Positions 18,701-26,650 of a stretch of DNA of 64,000 nt are shown one piece after another. The stretch covers positions 4,177,001-4,241,000 of the forward strand of contig NZ_JAJONE010000001.1 in assembly GCF_024700075.1 (NCBI RefSeq), written 5' to 3'. Position numbers and translations under genes: made by a program. The DNA comes from Hymenobacter sp. J193 (GTDB lineage Bacteria; Bacteroidota; Bacteroidia; Cytophagales; Hymenobacteraceae). The notes under the pieces were generated by a model. It was not told the origin of the DNA. It saw nothing but the letters and a program-made list of their open reading frames with translations, and searched no databases. Every line of letters begins with the position of its first letter. Position 1 is the first letter of the stretch.

Positions 18701-20233
18701 CCGGCTGCCATCAGTCTGGCGGGCACCATTGGCACCATTCAGTACCCCACCGGCTTGGCCGTGAGCGGCACCACCGTGTACGTGGTGGGCTACAACTCCT
18801 CGAACAACAGCCAGCTGCAGATTTTCAACGCCGGTAACCCCGCCTCCGTCACCCAGACTGGAAGCATCGGCACGACGATGGGGGTCAGCGACGTGGTGCT
18901 GAGCGGCACCACGGCTTACACCATCAGCGAAACCGGCAATACCCTGCAGCTCTTCAACGTGAGCAACCCCGCCGCACCCGCTCTGCTTTCTACCGTAGGC
19001 ACGAACCGGCCGTTTGGGGTGGCCGTGAGCGGTACCACCGCCTACGTGACCGATGCCGACAACGACAAGCTGAAAGTCTTCAGCGGAGCCAGCACCGGCC
19101 GGCCCGTCACGGTGAACCCCGACGGCTCGTTCTCGTCGGGCACCGCGCCCACGTTGAGCGTGAGCGGGCCGAACTTAAGCATCAGCGGCGGCAACACGGT
19201 GCTGCTGCCCCTGGTAACAGCCGGCCCTGGCCTGAGCAGCAGCACCAGTGGCGGCGTAACCACGCTACGCCTGGGTGGCGCCCTCACGGCAGCCACCGAC
19301 GTGCCGCTGGCCGGCCAGAACCTCACCTTCTCCGGTTCGGGCCGGGTGGGCGTCGGCCTCACCGTCCCCACGCAAACGCTGGACGTGAACGGGGGCATCC
19401 TGGCCCGCGGCTTCGGGGCCATCAGCGACCAGGGCGCCTACCTGCAATGGAACCGCTCACTGGGGGAAGGCGAAACCTGGCTGCTCAACCAGAAGGGCGG
19501 CGGCAACCAGTACGGCGGCATCCGCTTTGGGGGCGTAAGCTCCTCGAACGCCGTGACGGAGTGGGCACGCTTCATCGACAATGGCAACCTGGGCCTAGGC
19601 ACGGCTACGCCCGATGCCCGGCTCGACATCGAGAGCAGTGCCCCGCAGCAGCTGATTCTGACCTCGACCAGCAATGACCCGACGGGCATGCTCACCTTCA
19701 ACTTCCCGGCCGGCAACTCCGCCGGCAACACGGCCACGGAGATGATTGTCTTCAACAAGGCCGGCCACCCGACCTTCATCGGCGCCATCGGGGCGAATCT
19801 GAGCAGCAACACGGTCTACTACAACACAGCCTCGGACCGGCGCCTGAAGGAGAACATCCGCCCCACGCACTACGGCCTGAGCGATTTGCTCAGGCTGCGG
19901 GTGCAGGACTACAACTTCATCGGCACGGGAGCAGTGAACCGGACGACCGGCTTTCTGGCCCAGGACCTGTTCGGGGTGTATCCGGAGGCCGTGACGCCCG
20001 GCGACGCGGGCACGACGGTGAGCCGGGCCTGGTCGGTGGACTACGGCAAGCTCACGCCCCTGCTCGTGCAGGCCATCCAGGACCAGCAGAAGCTCATCGA
20101 GCAGCAGCAGGCCGAAATTCAGGCGTTAAAAGCCCGCGCCACCTCGGCCGAAGCCCAGGCAACTGCCGCCACCGAAGCCTTTGAGACCCGGCTGCGGCGC
20201 CTGGAAGCTGGTCAGGCCCAGGCTCACAAATAA
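15719..20233 (+). CDS. giant secreted fibre-like protein: Gly-rich domain, seven-bladed LVIVD propeller, S74 domain
   Basis: 1504 residues with a signal peptide ending AAQAQ at about residue 26. Order: VGIGTTTPNASAAL module; a glycine-rich domain (about 16040-16790) with ASDIRTSASGGTYADRLL between poly-Gly runs, the pattern of the Gly_rich family that also occurs in ALK-type receptors; several VGIGT modules; seven blades of about 42 residues each with QIYDVSNP or QLFDISSP motifs (18216-19095), the LVIVD propeller type; and a C-terminal S74 domain (SDRRLKENIRPTHYG) plus coiled coil. No T9SS sorting domain or membrane anchor is visible. It probably forms a trimeric surface or released fibre, with the propeller as a binding head; this is inferred. 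Confidence 0.8.
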   Translation: MTQKYLLTSLLAGLLLAVAPLAAQAQTTTPAGRVGIGTTTPNASAALDVSSTSMGLLPPRMTQVQRDAIGPAATAAGLTIYNTSTNKLNVWNGTAWTEAVSAVDQFVGPASSITFSYTGGVQTYTVPAGVTSLQVEARGAQGGANTGGGGNQYGLEYGPQPGGLGARVQATLAVTPGQVLYLYVGGAGRPATNDSGSNGSGGFNGGGNGGFISYASPPRGGGGGGGASDIRTSASGGTYADRLLTAGGGGGGGGQGSGGGGGAPNGADGTGTENSGATQTSGNALGQGGNNFPNEFAAGGGGGYYGGGFGGGSDGGVYGAGGGGGGSSWVTPTGGSNVQLTATYNAGNGVIILTAPNSYAAPALDGRNFVNVPGDNLGTHTATRNLDLADKLLVGNGGSTGLAIGSGGNVGIGTPATEKLQVAGTVYSSAGGFKFPDGTTQTTAAVTATGAGFIQNTITPQAGANFNISGSGTIGGNSSVTGNSTVGGTSAVAGNSTTGGTSTVTGNAYVNGGLGVVLNNQDRPLITRGWDAFTSGKYQGAGRWGLFMEAGTLTFGVPAAVGKNFQWVRYNDNSTIASTLMTLSQAGQLGLGTGTTGPTTTLDVRSPDDNAAITVGSTGGGMGALYLGNANHGLKRNYATGNDVGLYTTGGTLYLSANSTSTAQFALLNSGNVGIGTNIPGEKLEVKDGSIRLSTTTQAIGVGLTNGSGSLNLGLAQGNGNYSDLARPGDAVLRANGGNLLLAGRDGGNVLITSGATGSEAERLRVTSAGNVGIGTNDPQQKLDVNGNVRVRGLSGTGSRLPVVLADGTLGISAPVYTTSTPTTSTPTAAGQANTGDFPNGVAVSGVTAYVVNNVPDNLQIYDVSNPDAPVSVGTVGTGSAPMSVEVSGTILYVANQGGTLQLFDISSPRFPVLLGTAATGENTYDVAVSGTRAYVVNNNSKTMQVFDVSNPRLPTLLGSTNTGNAPQSVAVSGTTVYVGNVSSSNVQIFNASNPAAISLAGTIGTIQYPTGLAVSGTTVYVVGYNSSNNSQLQIFNAGNPASVTQTGSIGTTMGVSDVVLSGTTAYTISETGNTLQLFNVSNPAAPALLSTVGTNRPFGVAVSGTTAYVTDADNDKLKVFSGASTGRPVTVNPDGSFSSGTAPTLSVSGPNLSISGGNTVLLPLVTAGPGLSSSTSGGVTTLRLGGALTAATDVPLAGQNLTFSGSGRVGVGLTVPTQTLDVNGGILARGFGAISDQGAYLQWNRSLGEGETWLLNQKGGGNQYGGIRFGGVSSSNAVTEWARFIDNGNLGLGTATPDARLDIESSAPQQLILTSTSNDPTGMLTFNFPAGNSAGNTATEMIVFNKAGHPTFIGAIGANLSSNTVYYNTASDRRLKENIRPTHYGLSDLLRLRVQDYNFIGTGAVNRTTGFLAQDLFGVYPEAVTPGDAGTTVSRAWSVDYGKLTPLLVQAIQDQQKLIEQQQAEIQALKARATSAEAQATAATEAFETRLRRLEAGQAQAHK
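18216..19095 (+). repeat. seven LVIVD-type propeller repeats within the fibre gene
   Basis: Seven blades, each containing a VAVSGTxxYV strand and a (L/V)Q(I/L/V)F(D/N)xSNP-like turn; the last lacks the SNP part. Seven is the usual number for a closed LVIVD propeller. Confidence 0.75.
19376..20233 (+). repeat. near-identical 3' S74 cassette, copy 2
   Basis: Partner of 12846-13733. The match begins within the TLDVNGG module and runs through the S74 domain into the coiled coil. Confidence 0.85.
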
Positions 20234-20303
20234 GTAGTAGAGTGCAGTAAGCCTGCTTGCTGGCCCGGGCTGCCTCTTTTCCCAGTCGATTCTTCTCTTG
20301 CGT

Positions 20304-21770
20304 ATGAAACTTCCGCTTACTCTTGCATTGCTGCTGCCTTCTCTGGCCGGCCTGGCCCAAACCCTCACCAATGACGGCGGCACGCTCACGGTCGAAGCCG
20401 GTGCCACGCTCTACGTGGAAGGCGGCGTACAAAGTAAGGCTACCAGCGTGGTCACCAATGCGGGCACCGTGCAGCTTACCGGCGACCTGACCAACGAAGG
20501 CACGCTCACTTCCTCGGGCCAGCTGCAGTTCACGGGCGCGGCCAACCAGGTATTCCAGCCCGGCCCGGCCGCCGTCACCAACCTTACGCTCAACAATACC
20601 GGGGCCAACGGCCAGCGTACCCTGAGCATTCCGGCCAACCTCACCCTCACCGGCCAGCTTACCCTGCTGAGCGGTCTGGTGCGCACCGCCTCGGTGGGCG
20701 CTACCACGCCACTGGCTACCCTCACCCTGACCGACGGGGCCAGTGTAGTAGGGGAGGCCGCCGGCCGGTACGTGCAGGGCAACCTGCGCGTCCTGCGCGC
20801 GGCCGTGAATGCCTCTACCGGTTCAGTTGACTTCAGCAATGGGCTCGTGCTGAACCCCAACGGCCAGAGCCTGGGAGCCGTGGCCGTGACGCGCACGGCA
20901 GGTCTGCAGGCAGCCGGGGTAAGCTACGGCCAGAACCTAGAAGGCACCCAGAAAGGCATCGACCGGGTGTGGGCGGTAGAGGCTGCCAGCCAGCCAGCTC
21001 AGCCCGTAGCCGTAACGCTGAGTTGGGTGAGCGACGATGATAACGGGTTTGATACCAGCCTGCCGGGCCAGCTGTGGCGGGCGGCCACCGCTGCCGGCCC
21101 CTGGGTGCGGCAGGGCGCGGCAGCCAGCGCCAGCAGCCGCAGCTTTACGGCGGCTGTGGCGCAGCTGGGTACCCTTACGGTGAGCAACATCAACGCCCCG
21201 CTGCCGGTGGAGCTGACAAACTTCACGGCCGAGCCCCGCGCCGACGATGCGCTGCTGCACTGGACCACGGCCTCGGAGAAAGACAACGACCGGTTCGAGG
21301 TGGAGGCCAGCGCCGATGGGCACACGTTCCACCGCATTGGCACGGTGGCCGGGCACGGCACCACTTCCCAGCCGCAGCAGTACCAGTTGGTGGATAAAGG
21401 CATTTCCCGCTACGCCACCGACCTGGTGTACTACCGTCTGCGTCAGGTAGACCGAAACGGCACAGCCTCGCTCTCGCCGGTACGCACCGTGCGCGTGCTG
21501 GGGCTGGCTGGCTTCGCGGTTCAGCTTTATCCCAATCCGCTCCACACCGGCGAAACGCCTACGCTGCTGGTGCGCACCGCCCAGGCCGGTCCCGTGCAGT
21601 GGCAGCTGACCGATGTCCTGGGCCGTACCATATTCAGCCGGACCGGTTCGGTGCCCGTTGGCACCAGCCCGCTGAGTTTGCTGCCCACCAAAGACCTGGC
21701 TATGGGCGTGTACCTGGTGCGCGTGCAGCAGGGCAAGCAAAGCCAGACGCTCAAGCTGATCCGCGAGTAG
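20304..21770 (+). CDS. secreted protein with T9SS type A sorting domain
   Basis: 488 residues from ATG 20304. A TTG six bases upstream is in frame but less likely. Signal peptide KLPLTLALLLPSLAGLAQ; then beta-rich repeats (TNAGTVQLTGDLTNEGT); a fibronectin-like segment (about 300-400, LPVELTNFTAEPRADDALLHW) that commonly precedes T9SS tails; and a C-terminal sorting domain with QLYPNPLHTGE, LTDVLGRTIF and MGVYLVRVQQGKQSQTLKLI. T9SS cargo is cleaved and attached to the cell surface or released. It lies 70 bases after the giant fibre gene, apparently in the same transcript, so it may be a surface partner or anchor for the fibres; that is a guess. Confidence 0.85.
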   Translation: MKLPLTLALLLPSLAGLAQTLTNDGGTLTVEAGATLYVEGGVQSKATSVVTNAGTVQLTGDLTNEGTLTSSGQLQFTGAANQVFQPGPAAVTNLTLNNTGANGQRTLSIPANLTLTGQLTLLSGLVRTASVGATTPLATLTLTDGASVVGEAAGRYVQGNLRVLRAAVNASTGSVDFSNGLVLNPNGQSLGAVAVTRTAGLQAAGVSYGQNLEGTQKGIDRVWAVEAASQPAQPVAVTLSWVSDDDNGFDTSLPGQLWRAATAAGPWVRQGAAASASSRSFTAAVAQLGTLTVSNINAPLPVELTNFTAEPRADDALLHWTTASEKDNDRFEVEASADGHTFHRIGTVAGHGTTSQPQQYQLVDKGISRYATDLVYYRLRQVDRNGTASLSPVRTVRVLGLAGFAVQLYPNPLHTGETPTLLVRTAQAGPVQWQLTDVLGRTIFSRTGSVPVGTSPLSLLPTKDLAMGVYLVRVQQGKQSQTLKLIRE

Positions 21771-21897
21771 AAAGGAAGAAGGCTGTCTGGCCGCTGCTAT
21801 GCAGGTAAACGAGCGGAGCTGGTTTGCTTGCCTGTAAGCTTACTGGGCCCCAGGCGGCGCGGTAACAGCCGGCATATTTCGTAAATGACGATATCGT

Positions 21898-21945
21898 AAA
21901 GCGTCCTATCAGGCCCTGCTCAGGACTGGTAGGACGCTTTTCTTT
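21898..21945 (+). terminator. Rho-independent terminator of the fibre locus
   Basis: AAAGCGTCCTA pairs with TAGGACGCTTT across a 22-base loop, then TCTTT. It lies about 130 bases after the T9SS-protein gene and closes the 14-21.8 kb run. The rest of the 314-base gap to 22085 shows nothing recognisable. Confidence 0.75.
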
Positions 21946-22084
21946 GGATGCTCCGGGTTCTGTATGTGCACAACTATGCAGGCTGGAAATCAGGAGCTGA
22001 GGGTGGGAGAGAAAAAAGTTAGGTAGGCGCATAGGGGTAAACAGCTGGCAGCGGCTCTTACCTCTACAAACTTCTCGCACACCT

Positions 22085-22696
22085 ATGAAAACACTACTTA
22101 CCAGCCTGAGCCTGTTGGCCAGCACCGCAGCCTTTGCTCAGCAGGCAGAACAGCCCGCCCTTCAAACCCTGTTACGGCCCGGAACGCACTGCGGCTTTTT
22201 CGTGGCCGCTTCTGCTCAGTATGCCCGCCTGGCCGGGCAGGATGCCCTGGCCGCCACGGGCCGCCTTGGCGTCAGCTTCAACCGCTCGTTTGCGCTGGGG
22301 CTGGGTGGCACGGCCCTGACCAATGGGCGTATTCCCAACCGCTGGAACCACCCCGCAGACACACCCTCTGATTACCTCGCGGCGGCTTACGGCGGCATTT
22401 ACCTGGAGCCCATGTTTCCGGCGGGGAAAGCCATTCACCTGACGTTTCCCGTACTGCTCGGGGCCGGCGCCGCTACCAGGGAAGGCAGCCTGAATGGGCC
22501 TTACTACCGCTACCAGGCCGATGAGTTTCTGATTGTGGAGCCAGGGGTGCAGCTCGAAGTCAACCTGCTCAAGTTCGTCGCCCTCGGCGCCGGGGCTTCA
22601 TACCGACTGACGACCGGCTTAAATCTACCGGACACGTCGTCGAAAGCTCTGAACGGTATGTCGGCGGGCCTAACCTTGAAGCTCGGGCTACTATAG
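22085..22696 (+). CDS. secreted protein, probably small outer-membrane beta-barrel
   Basis: 203 residues. Signal peptide (LLTSLSLLASTAAFAQ) followed by alternating polar/hydrophobic strands with Gly and aromatic residues (CGFFVAASAQYARL, GVSFNRSFALGLGGTALTN, GLTLKLGLL). The layout resembles small OmpW/PorT-like barrels in Bacteroidota, but no family-specific motif is seen. The terminal hydrophobic residue fits a barrel. It is convergent with the DinB-like gene, 14 bases apart. Confidence 0.6.
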   Translation: MKTLLTSLSLLASTAAFAQQAEQPALQTLLRPGTHCGFFVAASAQYARLAGQDALAATGRLGVSFNRSFALGLGGTALTNGRIPNRWNHPADTPSDYLAAAYGGIYLEPMFPAGKAIHLTFPVLLGAGAATREGSLNGPYYRYQADEFLIVEPGVQLEVNLLKFVALGAGASYRLTTGLNLPDTSSKALNGMSAGLTLKLGLL

Positions 22697-22710
22697 CCGA
22701 GGCGGCGTTT

Positions 22711-23256
22711 TCAGACCAGCTGCTTGCCGATGCGCTGCACCTGCCGTTGGTGGTGCAGCACGTGGTCAACCATGAAATCCAGCGTCTGGTAGATGTTGAG
22801 CATACCCGAGCGGGGGTGCTTGAAAATGGCTTTGTCGAGCAGCTTGCTCGGAAACTCATTGAGCATACGCTCCAGCTGGCGGCGCGAGGTGGCCCAGTCG
22901 GTGCGGAGCTGCGGCAGCGGCGGCACGGCGGCGCCTTCGGGCATGAGGGCTGCCAAGCGGGCCGGCGCCTTGAACTTGAGAAACGGGGCCCGCAGCAGCA
23001 CCCGCAACAGCCCCGCCCGCAGCCGCGCGCCCACGCCGGATTTCAGTAGTCCTTCTTCCTGCTGCACCTTCTTTCCGATGTACTGCCCAATGCCCTGCTC
23101 CGCTACCAGCAAGTGCTGCACCACCTGCGCCGCCGACCATTGGTTGGGGCCCGGGGCCTGATGGGTGCGGGTTTCGCCCAGGGAAGCGGCGGAGTTCAAT
23201 AATTTCTCGGTGGCACGCTCAAGCTGCTCGAAACGGACGTGTAAACGGTGGTTCAT
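22711..23256 (-). CDS. DinB-superfamily protein
   Basis: 181 residues from ATG 23256, chosen because homologous four-helix DinB proteins begin with a short basic helix (MNHRLHVRFEQLERATEKLL); an upstream start at 23286 adds ten unlikely residues. PGPNQWSAAQVVQHLLVAEQ (about 38-57) and the later MVDHVLHHQRQVQRI supply the histidines that bind a metal ion in this fold. The family includes thiol transferases and stress-induced proteins; the substrate here is unknown. A terminator-like hairpin separates it from pdhB upstream. Confidence 0.75.
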   Translation of the reverse strand: MNHRLHVRFEQLERATEKLLNSAASLGETRTHQAPGPNQWSAAQVVQHLLVAEQGIGQYIGKKVQQEEGLLKSGVGARLRAGLLRVLLRAPFLKFKAPARLAALMPEGAAVPPLPQLRTDWATSRRQLERMLNEFPSKLLDKAIFKHPRSGMLNIYQTLDFMVDHVLHHQRQVQRIGKQLV

Positions 23257-23353
23257 GGGGTGGGTAGTAGGGGTGGCAGAGGGCAAAAGGTACGGAAATT
23301 TCCTGCGCAGGTCGGAGCCTGAGAGCTGGTCGACCTCCGCAGGCTACAAACGT

Positions 23354-23389
23354 AAAACGGCCCGCTACCGGATGGTGGCGGGCCGTTTT
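23354..23389 (-). terminator. terminator after pdhB
   Basis: AAAACGGCCCGC pairs with GCGGGCCGTTTT over a 12-base loop. T runs flank it on both strands, so it can act in either direction. It lies just past the restored end of pdhB. Confidence 0.75.
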
Positions 23390-23406
23390 GCAGGAGGGGA
23401 AGCCGG

Positions 23407-24391
23407 CTATTTGCTTACGTACAGCACGTCCTTCACGGCTTTCACCGTGCGGGCCACGTTGGGTAAGGAGGCCTCAATGAGCGTGGGCGCGTAGGGCAGG
23501 GGGCACGTCGCCGCAGGTGATGCGGATAACGGGCGCGTCGAGGTAGTCGAAGGCGCGGCGCTGCACAATGTAGGCCAGCTCCGAGCTGATGCTGGCCAGC
23601 GGCCAGGCTTCCTCTACCACTACCATCCGGTTGGTTTTCTTCACCGACTCAATGAGGGTGTCGTAGTCGATGGGGCGCACGGAGCGCAGGTCAATTACCT
23701 CGGCGCTGATGCCTTCCTTGGCCAGCTCATCGGCGGCAGACAAGGCAATTTTCATCATTTTGCCGAAGCTCACCAGGGTCACGCTGTCGCCGGGGCGCAC
23801 TACGTTGGCTTTGCCGATGGGCAGCAGGTACTCTTCCTCGGGCACCTCGCCCTTGTCGCCGTACATCAGCTCCGACTCCATGAAAATCACCGGATCCGGG
23901 TCGCGAATAGCCGATTTCAGCAAGCCCTTGGCATCGTAGGGGTTCGAGGGTACCACCACTTTCAGGCCGGGGCAGTTGGCGTACCAGTTCTCGAAGTTCT
24001 GGGAGTGCTGGGAGGACAGCATGCCCGCGTTGCCCGTGGGCCCGCGGAACACGATGGGGCAGGAGTACTGCCCACCCGACATCGAATAAATCTTGGCCGC
24101 CGAGTTAATCACCTGGTCAATGGCCACCAGGGAGAAGTTGAAGGTCATGAACTCGATGATGGGCAGCAGGCCGTTGATGGCCGCGCCTACCCCGATGCCG
24201 GCAAAGCCCAGCTCGGCAATGGGCGTGTCAATCACCCGCTCGGCGCCAAACTCGTCCAGCATGCCCTGGCTTACTTTGTAGGCGCCGTTGTATTCGGCTA
24301 CTTCTTCGCCCATCAGAAACACGCGCGGGTCGCGGCGCATTTCCTCGGACATGGCTTCACGCAGGGCTTCCCGGAATTGGATGGTCCGCAT
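23407..24391 (-). CDS. pdhB: pyruvate dehydrogenase E1 component subunit beta (frameshifted near the 3' end)
   Basis: The E1-beta subunit pairs with E1-alpha for thiamine-diphosphate-dependent decarboxylation of pyruvate. Start [18 protein letters not shown] and motifs [37 protein letters not shown] and [15 protein letters not shown] are typical. As sequenced, the frame stops at 23474 after [16 protein letters not shown] run of five C on the coding strand (23499-23503) should be four; with one fewer the frame reads [17 protein letters not shown] and ends VKDVLYVSK at 23407, the usual C-terminus, giving about 327 residues. The gene stands without an E1-alpha neighbour. I judge this a functional gene with a sequencing indel more likely than a pseudogene. 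Confidence 0.85.
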
Positions 24392-24433
24392 AGTCAGTCG
24401 GTCAGTGACAGAAAGTCGAAATCAAAAAGAAAA

Positions 24434-24452
24434 GGCCGGAAAAATTCCGGCC
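24434..24452 (-). terminator. short hairpin with T-rich tail
   Basis: GGCCGGAA pairs with TTCCGGCC around AAA; on the minus strand it is followed by TTTTCTTTTT. It would terminate transcripts arriving from the lipoprotein gene upstream of pdhB. Confidence 0.6.
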
Positions 24453-24576
24453 CGTAAAGCTACAACGAGGAAGGCGGCCGGGCAAACAGTAATGCAAGGA
24501 CGAAGTGTAATCATCATAAGCTCGTCATGCCGAGCGCAGCCAATGTACCTCGCGTGCTGATGTTGGGGTAGTAATT

Positions 24577-24659
24577 GTCATGCTGAGCGAAGTCGAAGCA
24601 TCTCTGCCGCTTCGTGGATTACTATACTAGCGAGATGCCTCGGCTACGCTCGGCATGAC
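24577..24659. mobile_element. short inverted-repeat element (MITE-like), GTCATGCTGAGC family
   Basis: GTCATGCTGAGCGAAG...GCATCTC and GAGATGC...GCTCGGCATGAC form imperfect arms around a 27-base middle. A partial extra arm (GTCATGCCGAGCGCAGC) lies at 24523-24539. Elements with this kind of end are repeated in many Bacteroidota genomes, and related ends occur at 54.1 and 55.8 kb here. Confidence 0.6.
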
Positions 24660-24678
24660 GATCAACTACTTGCTTATC

Positions 24679-26484
24679 CTACTTCAGCGCCTCCACAAAC
24701 GCCTTATTCCCCGCAAACTCCCGGAACTCCAGGTCCTCCACGGCGCGCTGGGCGAAGCTGCGGTCCAGCTGCACGGCGCGGCGCAGGTGCAGGCCCATCA
24801 TAGCGGCGTCCTGCTGGCGGGCAGCAATGATGGCCAGGCAGTAGTAGGCCAGCGGGTCGTTGGGCTTGATGGTCAGGGCCTCCTGGTAGATGGTGGCGGC
24901 CCCGGCGGGGTTGTCCTTGAGCAGGTACACCAAGGCCCGGTTCATGGTGTTCTGGTAGGATTTGTCGCTGAAGCTGATGCTGCGCAGGGCGTCTTCGGGC
25001 TGCCCGATTTCAATTTCCAGTGCGGCCTTATCGGCAAACACCTGGTTGAGAATGGAACGAGGGCCACCGAGCTTAATGGCGTAGTCGTAGCTCTGCAGGG
25101 CCTCCAGTTTGTCGCCGGCGCGGTGGTAGGCCGTAGCGGCCCGGTAGAACGTGAGGGCCGTGGGGTTGCGGTGCGCGGCCAGGATAAAGTTGGTGGCGGC
25201 CCGGCGCTGGTAGGCGCGCTTCACCCGCAGGCTCACTTCCTTGTCGGCGCGGGCAGCCAGCACCACGCCCAGGTTGTGGTAGGCTTCCCAGCGGCCGGTG
25301 GTGGCAATAGCGGTTTCGTAGATGCGCTGCTTTTCGGCCAGCAGGGGCGTGAGCGTGGCCGAGTAGCGCAGCTCCTCGGGCGTGAGGGCATCGGCTTCCA
25401 TCTGCTTGTCCACAATCTTCTTGGAGAGCAGGTAGATTTCCGACTCGTAGCGCTGGGGCGCCGAGTATTGCACGGCCACCGTACCGAAGCGCATCACCGG
25501 GTAGATGTACTGCTCCAGGTAATCGAAGTAGGAAAGCCGGTGCAGCTGCTCCTCCCGCTCGGCAAACGTGCCCTTCGACTCGTTCAGAATAGTAATAATC
25601 GAATCGACCTGCGCGGGCTGCAGCGCCGACTCCTGCACTTTCTGCATAAACAGGTCCCAACGGTTGCGGTAGGCTTTCGTCTCGAAGCGCACGGTGCTGA
25701 CCGAGTTCAGGTAAGAGCTGACGTCGATACGGTTCTTGAAGTATTTTACCAGCGCCTGGGTGCGCTGCTCGGCCAGGCGCGGGTTTTTGGTTTCCAGGGG
25801 CTCGGGCGAGTTGGCGGCTACCACCATTACCAGCTCGGTTTTCTGGTTGGCTTCAATGAACTCCTCCAAGGCCGCTACGTTGGTGCCCAGGTAGTTGCGA
25901 ATTTTGCTTTCGCCGGTGTCAAAGAAGAAGGGCAGCACGCGGGTGCCGCCACCGGCCAGGTTGGCGGGCGGTTCCGGCAAATACGGAATCAGCGAATCCG
26001 GGCGCACCACCAAGCGGCTGGTCGTCACGATGCCGCGGGCAACGAGAAAGGGCTTGCCCGCTTTGCGCTTGCCGTTGGGCTTGAGCTGCCGCGCTTCGGG
26101 TGTGGCCATCAGTTGCCCCGGGTTTTTGCGCGGCACAAACGGGATGTTGAATTGCTTGGTGGCGACAAGCTGGTCTTTCTTTTCCTCGTCGTACACGTAG
26201 TCGCCGGAGGCAAAGCTGATGCGGCCCACCGTGTCTTCGCGCAGGCCATTGTCGTAGTGATAGCGCAGGTTGAGGCCGTAGGCGTAGCCCTTTTTCAGGT
26301 GTTTGGCCGGCACGCGGGCCTGCACTTCAAAGAGCACGTTTTCGCCATTAGTTTCCAGCACGGCGGGCCGTACGGCCACTTGCTGGCCTTCGCCCGCAAC
26401 CTTTAGCATACGCGGCAGCGTACAACCCGGCAGCAACGCGCTGACCAGCAGTACCAGAGGGAAAAGACGCAATAGGTTGGGCAT
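24679..26484 (-). CDS. lipoprotein with OmpA-like segment and tetratricopeptide repeats
   Basis: 601 residues. A lipoprotein signal (LVLLVSALLPGC, Cys 21) predicts membrane attachment. A middle section (about 185-260) with FFFDTGESKI, LEEFIEANQKTEL and RLAEQRTQALVKYF resembles a degenerate OmpA-like peptidoglycan-binding fold. The C-terminal 200 residues are TPR-like helices (NPTALTFYRAATAYHRAGD; PNDPLAYYCLAIIAARQQD). This combination fits a cell-envelope scaffold; no partner is visible nearby. The start is set by the lipoprotein signal. Confidence 0.65.
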   Translation of the reverse strand: MPNLLRLFPLVLLVSALLPGCTLPRMLKVAGEGQQVAVRPAVLETNGENVLFEVQARVPAKHLKKGYAYGLNLRYHYDNGLREDTVGRISFASGDYVYDEEKKDQLVATKQFNIPFVPRKNPGQLMATPEARQLKPNGKRKAGKPFLVARGIVTTSRLVVRPDSLIPYLPEPPANLAGGGTRVLPFFFDTGESKIRNYLGTNVAALEEFIEANQKTELVMVVAANSPEPLETKNPRLAEQRTQALVKYFKNRIDVSSYLNSVSTVRFETKAYRNRWDLFMQKVQESALQPAQVDSIITILNESKGTFAEREEQLHRLSYFDYLEQYIYPVMRFGTVAVQYSAPQRYESEIYLLSKKIVDKQMEADALTPEELRYSATLTPLLAEKQRIYETAIATTGRWEAYHNLGVVLAARADKEVSLRVKRAYQRRAATNFILAAHRNPTALTFYRAATAYHRAGDKLEALQSYDYAIKLGGPRSILNQVFADKAALEIEIGQPEDALRSISFSDKSYQNTMNRALVYLLKDNPAGAATIYQEALTIKPNDPLAYYCLAIIAARQQDAAMMGLHLRRAVQLDRSFAQRAVEDLEFREFAGNKAFVEALK

Positions 26485-26650
26485 AGAAAACGGAGCGGAT
26501 CAGCGGGCGGAATTTCGGACATCAAACGGAAAACTGCCGCCAACCGCCGTAACTTGCCTTGAATTAGCGAAGAAAGTCTTGGGTATTTCCGGCCAGTAGC
26601 ATAATTTACACAAGGTTAGCCCGAAGTGGCGGCTGTTGCAGAAAAGAGCT

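Noticed and set aside
1735..21770. Prophage, because S74 domains are known from phage tail fibres
   Set aside because: No capsid, portal, terminase, lysis, integrase or attachment sites nearby, and all the proteins carry bacterial signal peptides.
24655..26406. Very long plus-strand open frame of 583 codons
   Set aside because: It is antisense to the lipoprotein/TPR gene and has the His/Gln/Val-rich look of a shadow frame; the minus strand has a lipoprotein signal and TPR motifs.
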